A program made the translations under genes and the position numbers. A stretch of DNA of 64,000 nt. Origin: Anseranas semipalmata (lineage: Eukaryota > Chordata > Aves > Anseriformes > Anseranatidae). Under the pieces are notes generated by a model. The model was not told the DNA's origin, ran no database searches, and saw only the letters and a program-made list of their open reading frames with translations. The DNA is taken from NCBI GenBank assembly GCA_013399115.1, contig VXAA01003380.1, forward strand, positions 121,159 to 185,158, given 5' to 3'. Shown piece after piece: positions 37,801 through 51,601 of this stretch (the stretch's first letter is position 1; every line of letters begins with the position of its first letter).

Positions 37801-40800
37801 ATTTCATTTTCTTACAGTAGCTTCCATTTCATTAATATCTTCTTGTGATTTTTATTATCTCATTTCAGATGTGTAAGTAGTCAGTTAAAAAAAAAAAAAA
37901 AAAACTAGAAGAAAATTCTGATTGCTGACACACAGAAGTAAAACTGTAGGTCCTTTACAAGAAACTAAATTTTCTGCAGGTAATACAATAAAATGGACAG
38001 ACCTTCAAGTTCAATGACATAATATCAGCTTAAATGGAGTTTCTGAATGAATATAGTGTATAAAGACTTAAAACACAAGCAGATCTTAAAGGTAGAGAGG
38101 ATAATCACAGTAGTATACTACCTTTTGAAAAGATCTCATTATTTTTGATTTAATCTCTGTCTTCAATTTGTGTGTGTGTGCTATAATCACATTTAACCTT
38201 GAGAAAATCCTGCATCTGGTACGTTTTCAGCAGGGAGTCCTTATACTAGTAAATACGAGAACTAGATCTGACTTTATACTTGCTGTGATGCCAACAATGG
38301 CTCATACAATTATTTGTCTGTTTTTAGCTTAGTGCTTGTAACAACTTCCTATATCAGCTATCAGTTGTTACCTTTTTGTTAATATTTTTCATCAGTAGAG
38401 GTCACTGTGATGGAAAGGGCAAATCACATAGAAAATATCTGTAGTCATGAATAAAGAGTTTGAAAATAATGCTATTTCTTTTTCATTGTTTCATCCATAA
38501 TGTTGCCTTTCACAGTCTGACCTCAAACGTGTAACTATACCTGATGAGAGCATAAGAATAGCAACAGCCACATGTTTCTCCATAATTGCTGTTTGTCAGT
38601 CATTTCTTCAGCATTAACAACATTCCAGACAACTCAAGGTCAACTACATCTTATGCTAGGGGACAAAGCCCTTCTTATCAAAAGAAATGGGCAAGCCAAC
38701 AAAATCCATTGCCAACTTCCAGATGAGTGCTTGATTCTGGCTCAGTTTTGTGTCCATGAGTAAAGAAAGCTAAGCCACTGAGAATATTCTGGCATTACAA
38801 ACTGGCAGTCAAAGCAACTGAAAATATCACTGTTAGTATCTTCCCCTTTTGTATGTCCACAATCAACTCTGTGTGCTTGCACAAACTAGTGTGCTGAGAT
38901 GACTTTCCTGATGAACCTGACCTTGATAGTGTTCTAGAGGATGCCTATAAGAAGACAATCCTCTATCAATTTCTAGAGTTTATTAAAATGTATAAAATAT
39001 AATGAATTACTTCACCAATTTTCTTCTTGCAGTCTTACTAAATTCACCACTGGAACTGATAACAAATATTAAGCTAAAAATAGATTAAATAAGGTGGTGT
39101 TACAGATTTGGTGTAAGATCCTTACCAGGCACACAAGAATTGAAGAATTCAGGTAGGTATTGCCTTAGCAGAGGTACATGTGAAAGACAGAATCAGGAGG
39201 AAACCAACTTAGAGAGCATTGCAAAGAAAGCAGCCAGAAATCACCAAACATGAACACAGCAATAATATCTTAGGGAGTGCAACAGGATTTATTGTTTGCT
39301 GTTTTCACCAAATGCTAGATAATAATGTAAGAAAGTATTCCATAGCTTGATTTCTCTTGCAGTATTGACAACGGGACTTTATTTTTTCTTCATAAGTAAG
39401 CATTTTTGAACAGAAAATAACTCATTCTCAATTACTTTTATAGGGAAAATTAAAACAAGCTAATGAAATAGCTATTAACTCAGATTAGGCATAGAAGTAG
39501 AATATAGCTTTGTTCAAAGACAGAAATGTTATTTTTAAAAAAACTTTAGATTGTTTTTCAAGAGGAAAATAATTTCAAATTTGATATATTCTAAGCTACT
39601 CGTCCTTTCTGTTGAGGTAGTAAAGGACAGAATTAATGTATTCCAATCTTTTAAAGAAGATTTTTAAAGAAAGATTCAGAAGGGTCTAATGCCATGAGGC
39701 AATTGGCAAGAACATCAGTTGACCTTATGTACCGATTGTTTCATCTCCTTTGGCACCAAAATTGTTTTTCCTCAGATCCACAATATGACCCTTATCCCAT
39801 TGCCAAAGCAGTCCTTGACATCAAGAAAAGAAATTCTGGTGGCAGCAGATTTTAGGGCATCAGAAATGGCAGATCCAACATCATCAGTCTTATGAGAGCA
39901 GTGGATTATACCGATGAAATTTTCCTCAAAAATCGTTCAACGTCAACCTACTTTCCTCATAAAGATTGAGCAATGCTGCTTCTCTGTGGTTAAATGCCAC
40001 GCAGACTGACTATTCTAAAACTTGTAAGAAAGTTTCTGTTTTTCCTAGCTAAACAAAGATCCATTTTTCCACAGGGGTACATTAATGAAACCTGACACCA
40101 TGTTAAACACAGTTATAAATACCCTATGAAGTTCTGCAGAGATTATTCAAGTGATGAGTGTTACAGCTCAGCTCTGTTTGAATTCCAGTTTTAGAATTAT
40201 GATATGCATTAACCAATATTGTCTGGACTCCATACAAAAGATTTTAGGTCTTGCCAATGTAATAATTCAGTCTATAATTAACAGCCAGATCAACTCTCAG
40301 ATCCCAGTCTCTCCGATGTATATTTTTAAATGACAATCTGGTAGAGGAACACCCAGGTGTCAAGGTAACATTACAACTTAGTAATCTAGCACAATAAACG
40401 TGTAACAAAGTATGTTTGTTGTACCTACATACTGTTTAATGTAATGTGAAATGACATTCTGCCTAACAGAATCCCATTGTCCAGAACTATTTGACAATCT
40501 AATCACCAAAGGTCTTAGTGTTACGCGTAAGGGAATACAGATAAAAACAAAATAGGAAGGATCAAAAAGATAACAAGACAAAAAGGAGAGAAAAAAGATT
40601 TAGAGAGAACAAAGACTGAAACAACATTATCTCTAAAACTTCTTGCTTGTATTAAATTTAATGCTTTTTGAAGTTTTGCTTACCTATGTAGTACTCGGGG
40701 AAATATATGCCTATAACTCCACATATTTTGACTATAACTCATCTTTTTGTCACTTTTCTTCTTGGGTCCCCAGTTCACTGCAAACACATGCTTAATTCTA

Positions 40801-41827
40801 ATGTGCATGCAGAGCCAATGAAGTCACAGTGAAGTGTTTGGTATATAGGTTTCTTTTATATGTAGTCTCTTTGAAAAGATCATAATTTCACATCCTTACA
40901 CAAACATCTCCTACACTGACGCAGTGATTTAGTGTGGGACATTCAGGCACTTTAATGCACATATGCAATAGTTTAATAAATTAAACAATATGATTAGTAT
41001 GTTTATATTGCACTGTTAATCAGATATAAAAATGTAGTATCTTCTCTAGAGGACAAATTACATTTTTAAACACTTTCTATAATGGAATAAAAAAAAAAGA
41101 AAGATCATTCAAGAGACTTAAGGTTGTTATATTTTTGCAAAACTTCTATTAGAAAATTCCTTCAGAAACAGTTAATGTAATGTTGCTGTCCTAGAGTAAG
41201 AAGAGATACTTCTCAGCAGGGTGCCAATACTATCCACAAACTGCAAAGGGAATATAGATTTCTCTGCATTGCTTTTTTCACCATTCTTCAGAAGTACATA
41301 ATACAACTACCTGACAGCATACACAGTCCATTCAATATTTTGAGTGGGAGGAATAGAAAAACTATAAGGCCCCACAAGTATGATTGAGTCATGTGGTGCA
41401 GGCACGTGTATTGCACTAGTAAGTACTAATAAGAAGGTTTAAAGTCCTCTCTAGTTTCCCTTGTAATTTACTAAACATAGCAAGGATGCACCAGAATTCT
41501 TTCCTTGACTGCTCATTCACAATTACACCATTAATCACTGCACACCTCAAACTATAGGATTAGATCTTTCATCTCCAAATGTTTTTCATTTACAATTTTT
41601 TTTCTACAGCTAGTCTAAGAGGCCACATGAGAGATGTGTAAATTAGCACTAGAAACATCTTGATGGTCTTATTGTCTTGTGTGTCAGCTAGATATCAACA
41701 AAGAAGCCAACAATGAATTAACTACTCATGCTTTTATTCATGATAGAATATTCAATTATAGTGTGCTTAAAATACATACAGCTGTACACTTTTCACTATT
41801 TAAATATGCCAGGGTTGTTTGGACTCA
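34881..41827. other. Long AT-rich non-coding stretch
   Basis: No exon is supported. It contains a small LINE 3'-end trace at 36935-37012 (listed) and a poly-A run at 37887-37904. A protein-like open stretch on - at 39775-39933 was considered and set aside. Confidence 0.5.
36935..37012 (+). mobile_element. Old CR1/L3-type 3'-end fragment
   Basis: TAGGCTAGATGATCACAGTA followed by CTCCCTTCTGCCTTTTAATC matches the theme 'gggctagatgatcacaatggtcccttctggccttaaaatctatgaa', the 3' terminus of old reptilian LINEs. Only the last 80 bases are recognisable. Confidence 0.55.
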
Positions 41828-44000
41828 AATATGACTCCCCCTTGGTGAACCCATGCCGACTCCTCCCAATCACTTTTTGTCCTTTATACACCTGGAAACG
41901 GTTTCTGGGATCAGCTGTTCCATCACTTTCACAGGGATCTAGGTGAGGCTAGCCAACCTGTAGTCCCCTGGGCCCTCCTTCCTGCCCCTTTTGAACACAG
42001 GAATGATGTTTGCTTTCCTTCAGTCCTCGGGCACTTCTCCCATTCATCACAGTCATGAATCCCACATCTGCCAGCTCCCTCAGCACTATTGTGCATATCC
42101 CATCAGGGCCCATGGACTTATGTATGTCCAATTTGCCTAACTATTCCCTGACTTGATCCTCTTCCACCAAGGGTACATCTTCCCTGCTCCAGACTTTTCC
42201 CTTTGTCTCCAGGGCCTGTCATTTCTGAAGGTCAGTCTCACTAGCAAAGACTAAGGCAAAGAAAACATTCATTATCTCAACCTTTTCCATATTCTGTGTC
42301 AACAGGGCTCCTGCCCAGTTCAGCAGCAGGACCACATTTTCCCTAGTCTTCTTTTTGCTACTTATGTACTTATAGAAGCCCTTCATGTTGCCTTTGGCAT
42401 CCCTTGCCAGATTCAACTCCAGGCAGGCTTCAGCTCTCCTACCTGCATCTCTGCATGCTCAGACAGTGTCTCTGTATTCCTCTCATGTTACCTGTCCCTG
42501 CTTCCACCTTCTGTATACTTCTTTTATATGTCTGAGTTTTGCCAGGAGATCCTTGTTTGTCCATGGAGGCCTCCTGGCATTTTTGCCTGATTTCCTGCTC
42601 ATGAGGATGGACCACTCTTGAGCTTGGAGGAGGTAATCCTTGAATATCAACCAGCTTTCTTGGGCCTCTTCCCTCTGGGCCTTATGCCATGGGACTCTTC
42701 TAAGCAGACCCTTAAAGAGGCCGAAGTCAGCTTTCCTGAAGTCTAGGTTTCTGACCTTGCTTTTGGCCCTTCTCCCTCCTCTCAGGATCCTGAACTTCAC
42801 CATCTCATGGTCAAAGATTTCTTCAACCTTTCACATTCCCAACAAGCTCTTCCTTGTTCATGAATACAAGGGTCAGCAGAGTACCTCTCCTTGTTGGCTC
42901 CTCTATCACTTGGGTCAGGAAGTTGTCATTGACGCTCTCCAGGTACCTTCTTTATTGTTTATGCCCTTCTCTGTTTTTTGTCCAGCAAATATTGGTTAGT
43001 TGAAATCTTCCATGAGGACCAGGGCCCTGAGAATCTGAGGCTGTTTCTAGTTGTCTGTAGAAGGCCTCATCCACTTGTTCTTCCTGGTCAGGTGGCCTAT
43101 AGCAGACACCCATTACAGCGTCACTCATGCTGGTCTTTAATCTTTACCCATAAGCTCTCAGTTGGCTCATCACTAGAAGAGCTCCATGCATTCCAGCTGT
43201 TCTCTTGCATAAAGCACAGCTCCACCTCCTCATCTTCCTGTCCTGTCTTTCCTAAAGAGCCTGTATACCTCCATTGAAGCACTCCAGTCATGCAAGCATT
43301 CCCACCACATTTCTGTGATCCCAACAAGATTATAGCCCTTTCAACTGCACACAGATCTCTAACTTCTCATGTTTACTCTCCACACCACAGGAGCTAGGTC
43401 AGGCATCAGTGCCGGCAAAAATACTGTCAACCCACTTAGTGAGGTGGATCCTATCTCTCCCAAGCAGACATTGATCCTCAAGCAGGGTCCCATGGTCACA
43501 GAAACCAAGTCCCTGTTGCCACCAACAGCTGCAACCAAGTGTTGACATGCAGTATCAGTGACCTCCTCCTCACACTCTTTTCTCTCACTTGCAGGATTGA
43601 GAAGAACACCACCTGGGCCCCCATTCCCCTTACTATTGCCCCCGAGCTCTGTAGTTACTTTTAATACTTTCCATATTGCCCCGGCAGTATCACTGGTGCC
43701 CACATGGAAGAACTGCAGGAGGTAATAGTCATAGGATTGGACAAGCTTTGTCAGCCTCTCCAGAACCTCCTGGAGCCAGGCCCTGGGCAAGCAGAAAACC
43801 TCTAAATGATAGGTCAGGTTGGCAGATGGGTGCCTCCATTCCCTGCAGAACAGTCATCTACTGTTATCACACACCATTTCCTCCTGGTGATCTTGCACAA
43901 CTCAGGGTCAGTTGGCCCAGATGCTTTGCCTGAAAGCACATTTGGCTCCTCCTTAACTTTGAGAAATTTAAAGAAACTTTCTTTTTTTTTTTTCTCCTTC
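41828..44000 (-). mobile_element. CR1 LINE, reverse orientation, 5' half present and 3' half missing
   Basis: Read on -, the order is ORF1 esterase (about 43935-43390), ORF2 endonuclease (about 43350-42810), linker (about 42803-42200) and the RT N-terminus (42131-41828). The linker is the clearest part: RKADFGLFKGLLRRVPW, ESWLIFKDYLLQAQE and RRPPWTNKDLLAKLRH, then NLARDAKGNMKGFYKYI (about 42416-42366). RT pieces are HKSMGPDG and RELADV. The endonuclease motif GDFN reads EDFN at 42999-43010. The last CR1-like codons are the SRHGFTK equivalent at about 41828-41860. The RT core, C-terminus and 3' tail are absent. Several frameshifts and stops make it non-functional. Confidence 0.92.
43390..43935 (-). 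pseudogene. CR1 ORF1 SGNH-esterase domain, broken
   Basis: CR1 elements carry an ORF1 with an SGNH-type esterase domain; its role in retrotransposition is not settled. Here block I is visible near 43860-43840 as VDDCSAGNGGT, where the family has a GDS followed by LLRG. The 'CLPGAWLQ' region is seen as RAWLQEVLERLTKLV (about 43784-43740). Block III reads FHVGTSDTA (about 43710-43684) where GTND is expected, so the asparagine is serine. Block V, GRDRIHLTKW (about 43469-43440), keeps both aspartate and histidine but lies in another frame from blocks I and III. With block I damaged, block III changed and the frame shifted, no active esterase could be made. Confidence 0.75.
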
Positions 44001-45751
44001 CAATGTTTGAGTGTTTTCTGTTGCCTGGTGTTCAATGTGTCACCACATTCTTGACTCCACAATTAATACATCTACATTTCCAGATGCTGATTAGTTAGTC
44101 TCCTATAAAAGGTGCAAAAATCTGCATTTTTCTTTCAGAGAAGCTACATCACAGATTACACACTTAGAATACATTTAATTTTTGAACATTATTGATTATC
44201 AAGGAGTTATTAGGACACTCCTTGTATTATACTGACACTATGAGTTACGATTATTATGATTTCTGATTTTTATGAAAGGGTTCAGATTACCATACAGGCA
44301 TTCATTATCAGGCTGTGAAAATAACTGAAATAAGCAAAATACTTTTTGTATATCCAATGCCACAAACTTTCTTTTGTACATTTAGTATTCTAAAGAATGT
44401 TTGATATATGAGCCAATTAGGCAAAAAGAACCATTCAATTCACTTTATAATAAGTATGTTTTACACAGTGCCCTTGAAAGCAACTACACACATCCTTCCT
44501 ATGTACTTTTTAAACATTGCCAATGAAATTAGTCTTTATTGATTTCCTAGTTCACTAACAAAAATGTCAAAATAGAAGAGAGAAATGAAAACACTACTGA
44601 CCTCAGTTTTGTACTTTCTGTTCCTCTTTACATATACGACAAATTTATTTATAAGGTGTTTTTTTTTTCTTTTAGAGTTCCAGTCTAATACAGAACTTAA
44701 AGAACATCAGAATCTCACTATATTTTTAATGGTACCTGCTGATATTTTTCTTTTGCTAGCTTAATGCAAAGGTAGATAATACAAATCTGTACCATCTCCT
44801 ACAAAGCCAGACAGAAAAATGAATAATGATTTCTAGAACTAGCATGGCTATAGGAACACCAAACTTTTCCTGGCTTCCCTTGATGTGGGATGTCAAATAA
44901 CGTTTTAACTACAGGAAGTCCTGGCACTGATTACAACAATAAAGCTATAAGCAACCAAAGAACTGGAGTGAATTCATTGCTCCCGTGTGCAAAAAGCTCT
45001 GTATTTTGTGATCTCCCAAACTGTGATCTTCTGGGACTCAAATCCTTTCACAAGGTGCCAACCCCATTTTTGAATTGCACAGCTGAAATAAAACAAACAA
45101 AATTAACCCCCTTCTTCCTATTGTTATTTCCCTTCTTTTAAGTTCTTCTAAGGAAATCTGTCATTTGGTCCCCATTTGCACTGTTTTGCACTGTTCTAAT
45201 TATGCATAATTGTGTAAATTTTATAGATATTGATAAAATAGTGAATTTTGGCTATAGATTCTTTGGAGAACTTCCTCTTTTTTTAAAAAAAAAATACTTT
45301 TTAACAAGAAGAAACAGGATTTATTCTACATTTGTAGACCAAGAAACCCATGAGATGATTTCAGATTTTACTGGCACGTCATGCATGCTGTTAAATATAA
45401 CAGAAGATGAAGTATTTATTAAAAAAAAAAATCTTAATTACTTCAGTTCTATTAGAATTATTAATTTATGCAACCAACAGCTTAGATTGCCTATCTTAAA
45501 ACTTCCTAGCATTTGAGAATTTAGAAAGATGTGCAGATAACAATATGAAAAATATGTCATTATGAATTAATGGTGTATTCTGTCTTTGAACATTCTTTTG
45601 ATTTTTGGTCATCTGATCTCAAGAATGACAAAGCAAAAGTAAAGTAAAAGAAGAGCAATTAACTGACTGGACATCTATGATACAACTGAAAAAAATAGCA
45701 TTATTTATGATGAAATATTAGACACATATAGATAAAACAGTTATATACAAT

Positions 45752-45825
45752 AACAGAATGAAAAACTAAACACTAAAGGGTACCTTGAAAGGTCATCTAG
45801 TTCTTCTTTTTACCTGTCACAACCA
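45752..45825 (-). mobile_element. Old CR1 3'-end fragment
   Basis: On +, ACAGAATGA is followed by AGGGTACCTTGAAAGGTCAT and CTAGTTCTTC. This matches the theme 'acagaatcat...gaagggaccttgaaaggtcatctagtccaac' of a reverse-oriented CR1 3' end. Only about 70 bases survive. Confidence 0.6.
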
Positions 45826-45854
45826 GAGATCAATCAGATATTAAACAGCCTAAT

Positions 45855-45881
45855 CAAAAATAAAATAAAATAAAATAAAAT
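45855..45881. repeat. (AAAAT)n microsatellite
   Basis: Five AAAAT units. Confidence 0.88.
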
Positions 45882-46532
45882 CTGTAGTTTTCCTGGCTTA
45901 AACCAAAGCAAACTTTAAAACACAAATTCAGACTAAAACCCACCAATTTAATTATTCAGTGTTAACAAGGCCCATATTTTCGTTATGATACCAGTCTATT
46001 AAATATATCCATACCATTTAGAACACAATTATAATTAAACTTCTATAAATGTATTTGCAAATGGTGTTTCAGATCACACTCTTTAAGACACCTGTTCCAT
46101 TATTCTCAGGTATACAGGATGAAATCTACCATTACAGAGGGAGATAGTACTCCTCTGTAAATACATTCTCTGGTTACCAAACGAACACGTAAGGAGGGAG
46201 TTTCTAGTATAACAAAATATACAGGAAAAAAAAAAAAAGGATTTAAGGATAAGTACTGGAGCTATGCCAGCCAGCATATTAAAAAAAAAAAAAAAAAGTT
46301 TCTGCCTGAATTTAAAATTAAGCACTTTGCTAAAGAAAGATTTAAGCTTTCCTCCTTCCATTCCAGAAAATTTATGGCACAGACTACCTAGGAGGTAGTA
46401 AAGAAGAAGATGAAACCTATTGGCATCAAACCTGAAACTCAAAGACACTATTTTAACAGATCTGAAGAGAAAAAATGTGGAAAGAGACAAAGCATGAGCA
46501 TGTACAGAACAGTACATGAAAACAAACTACGA

Positions 46533-46553
46533 AAAACAAACAAACAAACAAAA
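46533..46553. repeat. (CAAA)n microsatellite
   Basis: Five CAAA-type units followed by ACTGG. Confidence 0.85.
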
Positions 46554-47220
46554 CTGGTATATATGTAAAGTCAGTCAGTAGGTTTAAAATGGAAAAACAA
46601 AAAAAGACGAAAACATATTGCAAATGCTAAAACCAATGACTACCCAAAACTCCTAATAATATGTTAAAGAGAGACACCTAATGGTTAAGGAAAAACCAGC
46701 CAAACTCCTAAGCTTGCTTGGAATTTTGACAAAACATATAATATCAGAAAATGGCATATTAGATATGACAGATTTCTCAGCCCCTTAGAACTTCTGATCT
46801 GAAAAGGGAAGCCCCAAAACAGCCACCAATTGCATTCATAAAAAATGTGCAAGACTTAGATTTCATACAGTAATTGTCTTGGATACTACCCATCTTCCCC
46901 TCATGGATATGCTTACCATTTTTACTTTTTAGTATTTGCACAGAATACCATATTTCTCATTCATGATCCGATAACAAACTACTACTTATAGAACAAGCAA
47001 TTTACCTGAGAATTTTTTAGTGTATACCTCATTTCTGCTAAAAGCTGAGAGCTTGAGAATGAGTAGCAAGCTATGATCAACATGTTTCTCCTGGTTCACA
47101 AGATCGTAACCCAAGCATCTGATAAAAACATCTAAAATAATCTAATCAAAAAGACAAATGTAAGCATATTACAACACAGCTTTTCCTATGACAAGGAAAA
47201 GGAATAAACACGCAAGGATA

Positions 47221-47234
47221 CACACACACACACA
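47221..47234. repeat. (CA)n microsatellite
   Basis: Seven CA units. A similar short run lies near 47413-47427. Confidence 0.8.
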
Positions 47235-50200
47235 AAATGCAGTTAAGTATATAAAAATTTTCTGCATTTCCCTTTTGAAATAAAGGACTGAAGAGAAGAC
47301 AATCTTACTCATGGAATTAATTATTATTCTTCATCCAAACAAATCAAGCTGAGGATGAAACTGAATGGAGAAAAAGCCCCCTAGAAAAACAATAATGTAA
47401 CCAACTATGCACAAACACACACACACAGACGTACAAATATACTTAGGATATATTCCTGAATACATGCACACTTGTAAACAATAAGGTCTTGCTTTGTTTA
47501 TTTTCCAAGAACATTGCAGTAAGTCTGGGTCAGTCCCCAGAATTGCTACAACAAGCGACTTTAAAGCTATGCTTCAGACAGTTTCTCCTTGATGCTCCAG
47601 TACTGACTTTCCCCCAGATCTGTATCAAACACAGCGACTCTGGTCTTAAAGTTCGTATGCAAATTTCCCAGAAAAATAGTGAAGCCCCTTCAAGAGGCAG
47701 CCCCAGGAAATTCTACATCAGGTCTCAAGTCTGCACCAGCTGTGATGGCATTAAGGCAACTGAGATTTTCCTAAGCCACCAGAACCATTTACTTTTCTGC
47801 AGAAGGTTTCATTGTCTGGATTTAGGAAAATATTCTAACCTTATATAGAATTATGTCACATATAGGGACTAATGATATTCAAGAATGAAAAACCAAACTG
47901 TATTTAAGTATTTCCAGTTAGAACAAACTTTGCAAAATTTTTTTTTCACCATCCCTTCTGATTCAAAAAGCACAGGCTTTGCCAGAATAAAGTAGTCATT
48001 TGTTTCTAAGTGTTGAAGCATCTGAAACAAGTAAAATCCCAGTACAGATTAAAAGATTTATGGTTATCACCTTTTCAATATACTGATCTTCAAGACCACA
48101 GCAAGAAGCCAGGCTGGAAGAGCTAGGAAAAAAAAGCTCAAAGAGCAAAAAGAGTAATTGTAGCAACTACACAATCCTATTTCTTAAAGTCATAAAGTCC
48201 AAATCATTTCTAATAAATCACTGGAAATTTAGAGGGCATAAGATGGAAAACAATGGAAAGTTTAGAATTAATTAAGTACAACAAGGTCTCCCATAAAGTC
48301 TAAATTATGCTTATTTTAATAAAATAAAAAAGAAAATAAAAGTTTAACTCCACTCAATGATTTCCAAAGAACAAAGCATTTATTAATCACTTTTTAATGA
48401 GAGAAGAGACAAGAAAAGTATCATTTTTCAAATGCACATTGTCCAAGAGCTTGAACTTGGATTACTTTGTTCTCCAGAAAGATGACAATCTTTTATTTAT
48501 AGAATAAACAGAATTAGGGTAAAAGCTTCACTCAAACACAACTCACAACAATCAGACGAAAAGATATTGCAAGAATAATCACAGAAAATTCACAAGTACG
48601 TAAGAGTGCAATTTTTTTCTTGGAAAATTAATTTCAAAATGTAGTATAGAAAATACTTTTTAAAATGAATTGTAATTGCCTGTGATACTGTAAAAGGAAC
48701 ACTTGCTCAAGCATTGCTTAGGTGAAGAATTCTAGAAAATGTGAAGGATCTGGAATATGAACAGGTCTTGCATGTAAAGTTTTATTACTGATTTATAACA
48801 TCCACCCAGACTGTCTGTGCAATTATCAGTAAATCTATTTTTAAACAAACAAACATTTCTGTCTGTTTTCTTGTGCAGGTAGGCAGTACCTGCACATTTA
48901 CCTGTATAATTTAAATATTCTTTACCTCTGAACCATAAATTTCCTCATAAAACATAACAATACAAAAATGGTCAACACTTAAAATCTGGTCCTGCATTTG
49001 GATCTACTGGCATATATTTCTGAAGTGCAGTCTGGTTCTCTCTGATGGGTCAGGACAGGTGTGTGAATTTCAGTTTTAGACAACTGGCAAATTTCTCTAC
49101 AAGGTTATCAGATCAGAGTATATAAATTCAGCCAAAGCAGCAGATGTTCTGTGCTAGTTCAGGGGCTATTCATGGGCACATATAACAGGTATCAAAGGAG
49201 TTGTTACCAAAGATGATTCAAATAAAATACTATTACTAACTGTCAACTTTTTACTATTTATCTCTTTATGTTGCTAGACATATTCCTGTTTGTTTTATTT
49301 TCCTAGATTGAAAAAATTGGTGACGCAGAGATAGCATGAAATGACATCATTTTAGCCAAAAATTCTAAAGATTTCTAAAACATTAAGAACTAAAAGTGAT
49401 GCTTTTAGAAAGCACACAAAATGTCTAACTGGCAATAATATCTGAACTTTTTGCTGATTTTTCTGAACTTTGATTATGAAGTACTGAGAAAAAGGAGTGG
49501 ATTATTTGAAACTAGGGAAGTGTTACAAATCCATTGTAAAACAATTGTTTGAGAAAAGGTTAAAACGGTGAATAAATACTCTAAACCATAAAAGAATAGA
49601 GAAACGAGGAACAGAGTAGAGTGAGGAAATAAGAATGCAGTGTATGCAGAGGAGTTTCCTAGGGCAAGAGGAGAGAGAAGAAGCTGTAATAGATTTCCAT
49701 CGGAAGCTGTTACTCCTAGAAGCCTGGCACCTGACCTGATTCCTCAGGATATGGATCAGATTTCTATGAATAAGAAATAATGAGTATATTTAAATGAGTT
49801 TAAATGAAAGAAACACCATGTCTTTACTAAGGCACCAGGCTTACCAGCATTTTTGTAGACTCCGAGAGAACAGAAAGCTCCTTGGACCAAAGACTATTGT
49901 TCCTTTTCACATGGTTTCCTAAAAAATCAGTACTGTAACAACACTACAGGTCTCTCTGCATTGCTCAGCTCCTCTTGATCACTTCCAGTAACCAATTCCA
50001 TCTGAGTCCAATGCACAGGAAAAGGTCTCACAGATATGACATTCCCACAGACTTTGTAGAAACAGGCAGCTGGGTAGGGTGTCTGCTAGTTAAAAGGGAA
50101 TGAAGTGAACACAGCCTTTACTTAGCAGTGCCTCTCTTTCACATTGATCCTCTCCTGTGTAATAAAGGGTGAGTTTATACTGCAGTCTGAGTATTATTCA

Positions 50201-51120
50201 ATTAAAACAACAATTCAGAAATATAAACCCATAGGATATCAGGGAGCATTTAGTCTTACAGAACTATTTCTTAAACCAAAAATCCCTTATTCAAGGTATA
50301 CAAACAGACCAGTATACCAGTCCTTCCCCTCCTTCCTCCCTCTGCAGTGCAATCAGCCCCTCTCTCTCATCCTCCCTTGACCTGTGAATTTGGCATTCCT
50401 GGCTCACAGCGCCTTGGTACCAACAGGCACAACACCCACCCACCCCCTTCTCCAGTCGTTCCCCTCAGACTATTCTACAACCTGGTTGCTAAAACCAGCT
50501 ACAGGAAAACAGCGATGTGGCCACACTTGGAAATTTATGCAGAACTTAGTGCTGCCCATCTGCGCTGGCAGCATACTAAGTACCTCTCCCAAAACATTTC
50601 AGACACCTCCAAAGAGGAAGGCGTTGTTTTAGTGCCATCCCTTTTTTATCTCCAGCTATTAAGAAGAAAGGATTTAGTGGTCATACTAACTAAGTGGAGG
50701 AACTTATTTTGAAGTGTTTATGGAATTTAGGATCATCATAACATGTATGTGCAGAATTTTAGGCACATGCACATCTAGGCAGCTATTGAGAGCACTGATT
50801 CCCTGGGTTATATTCCAGGGTTTAGGCAGCAAACTTCCACAAGTTTTATTCACCAAGACAGGCCACCTACTTCTCACTGCTCTTGATCATCATGCATCAC
50901 GCACATAAAAAATGTCCAAAAGATAGTATGAAGTATTTTAACCATTTTCTACTCCTGCTAACATTCTGCCAAAAAGTGCTGCAAATATCTAGAGTACAAT
51001 GTACAAGGAAATGTGCATTTTGCTACTATGCCACACTGTCATTCTCTGTATTAGGAAGTTAATTCTCTATCCTTTGGATCAGATGATTGGTATAAAGCAG
51101 ATAGTTGCTTTTAGAACATT

Positions 51121-51350
51121 TGCATAGAATCAGATCAGAAGTCCAACTAGTTCAACATCCTGCTTGTGATACCATCTCTGACAGCAGTCAGTAGAGAATG
51201 CCAAAGGAAGGAAAATAAGAGCAAAATAAGCATACAGTAATTCTTTTCCTGACATGTTCTACCAGCAGTTGGTCTTTTGTGTTTGTGTAAGACTAAAATT
51301 GTGTTCATCTCTTGGACTTAAAGTTGTCTTCATAATATTTTTCATCACAG
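51121..51350 (-). mobile_element. Old CR1/L3-type 3'-end fragment
   Basis: On +, GAAGTCCAACTAGTTCAACA is followed by TCCTGCTTGTGATACC and CTGACAGCAGTCAGTAGAG. This matches 'aggtccatctagtccagtatcctgtctccgacagtggccagtacc', the reverse complement of an old reptilian LINE 3' end. CCAAAGGAAGG and later A/T-rich text continue the match weakly to about 51350. Confidence 0.6.
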
Positions 51351-51601
51351 GTTTACACCGCTGGTGACTAATATCGGGTCCAGAAAGGAAGTAGTCCTAT
51401 ACCTCTCCTTACATAACTGACCCCTCCGTACTATCTAAAGGGAGGAACAGATGAGCACATGTACCAAAACACATTCATGAACAAAGCCCTGTTAAGACGG
51501 TACCTACCGCAACCTTGAAAGATGACACACACAAGCCCAAGCTCAGCTATTAGAAAAGAGGTCAGACAGTTTTCAACTTATTTCCCATTAACTTACTTCT
51601 T

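Larger units (their letters stand above)
44001..51120. other. Long AT-rich non-coding stretch
   Basis: No exon is supported. It contains a small CR1 3' trace at 45752-45825, microsatellites at 45855-45881, 46533-46553 and 47221-47234, and poly-A runs near 46225 and 46280. The open frames at 45202-45516, 46083-46517 and 47489-47848 have no family resemblance or splice support. Confidence 0.5.

Noticed and set aside
39775..39933. 53-codon open stretch on - that reads like protein (FIGIIHCSHKTDDVGSAI)
   Set aside because: It is closed by stops on both sides, has no splice sites that I trust and no family that I recognise. Stretches of this length occur by chance.
45202..45516. 104-residue open frame on +
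   Set aside because: No domain, low complexity lysine runs from poly-A, and no splice or promoter support.
47489..47848. 119-residue open frame on +
   Set aside because: No family resemblance and no start or splice context; treated as chance.
50144..50908. Overlapping open frames in a less AT-rich patch
   Set aside because: Several frames are open at once, which points to composition rather than coding.
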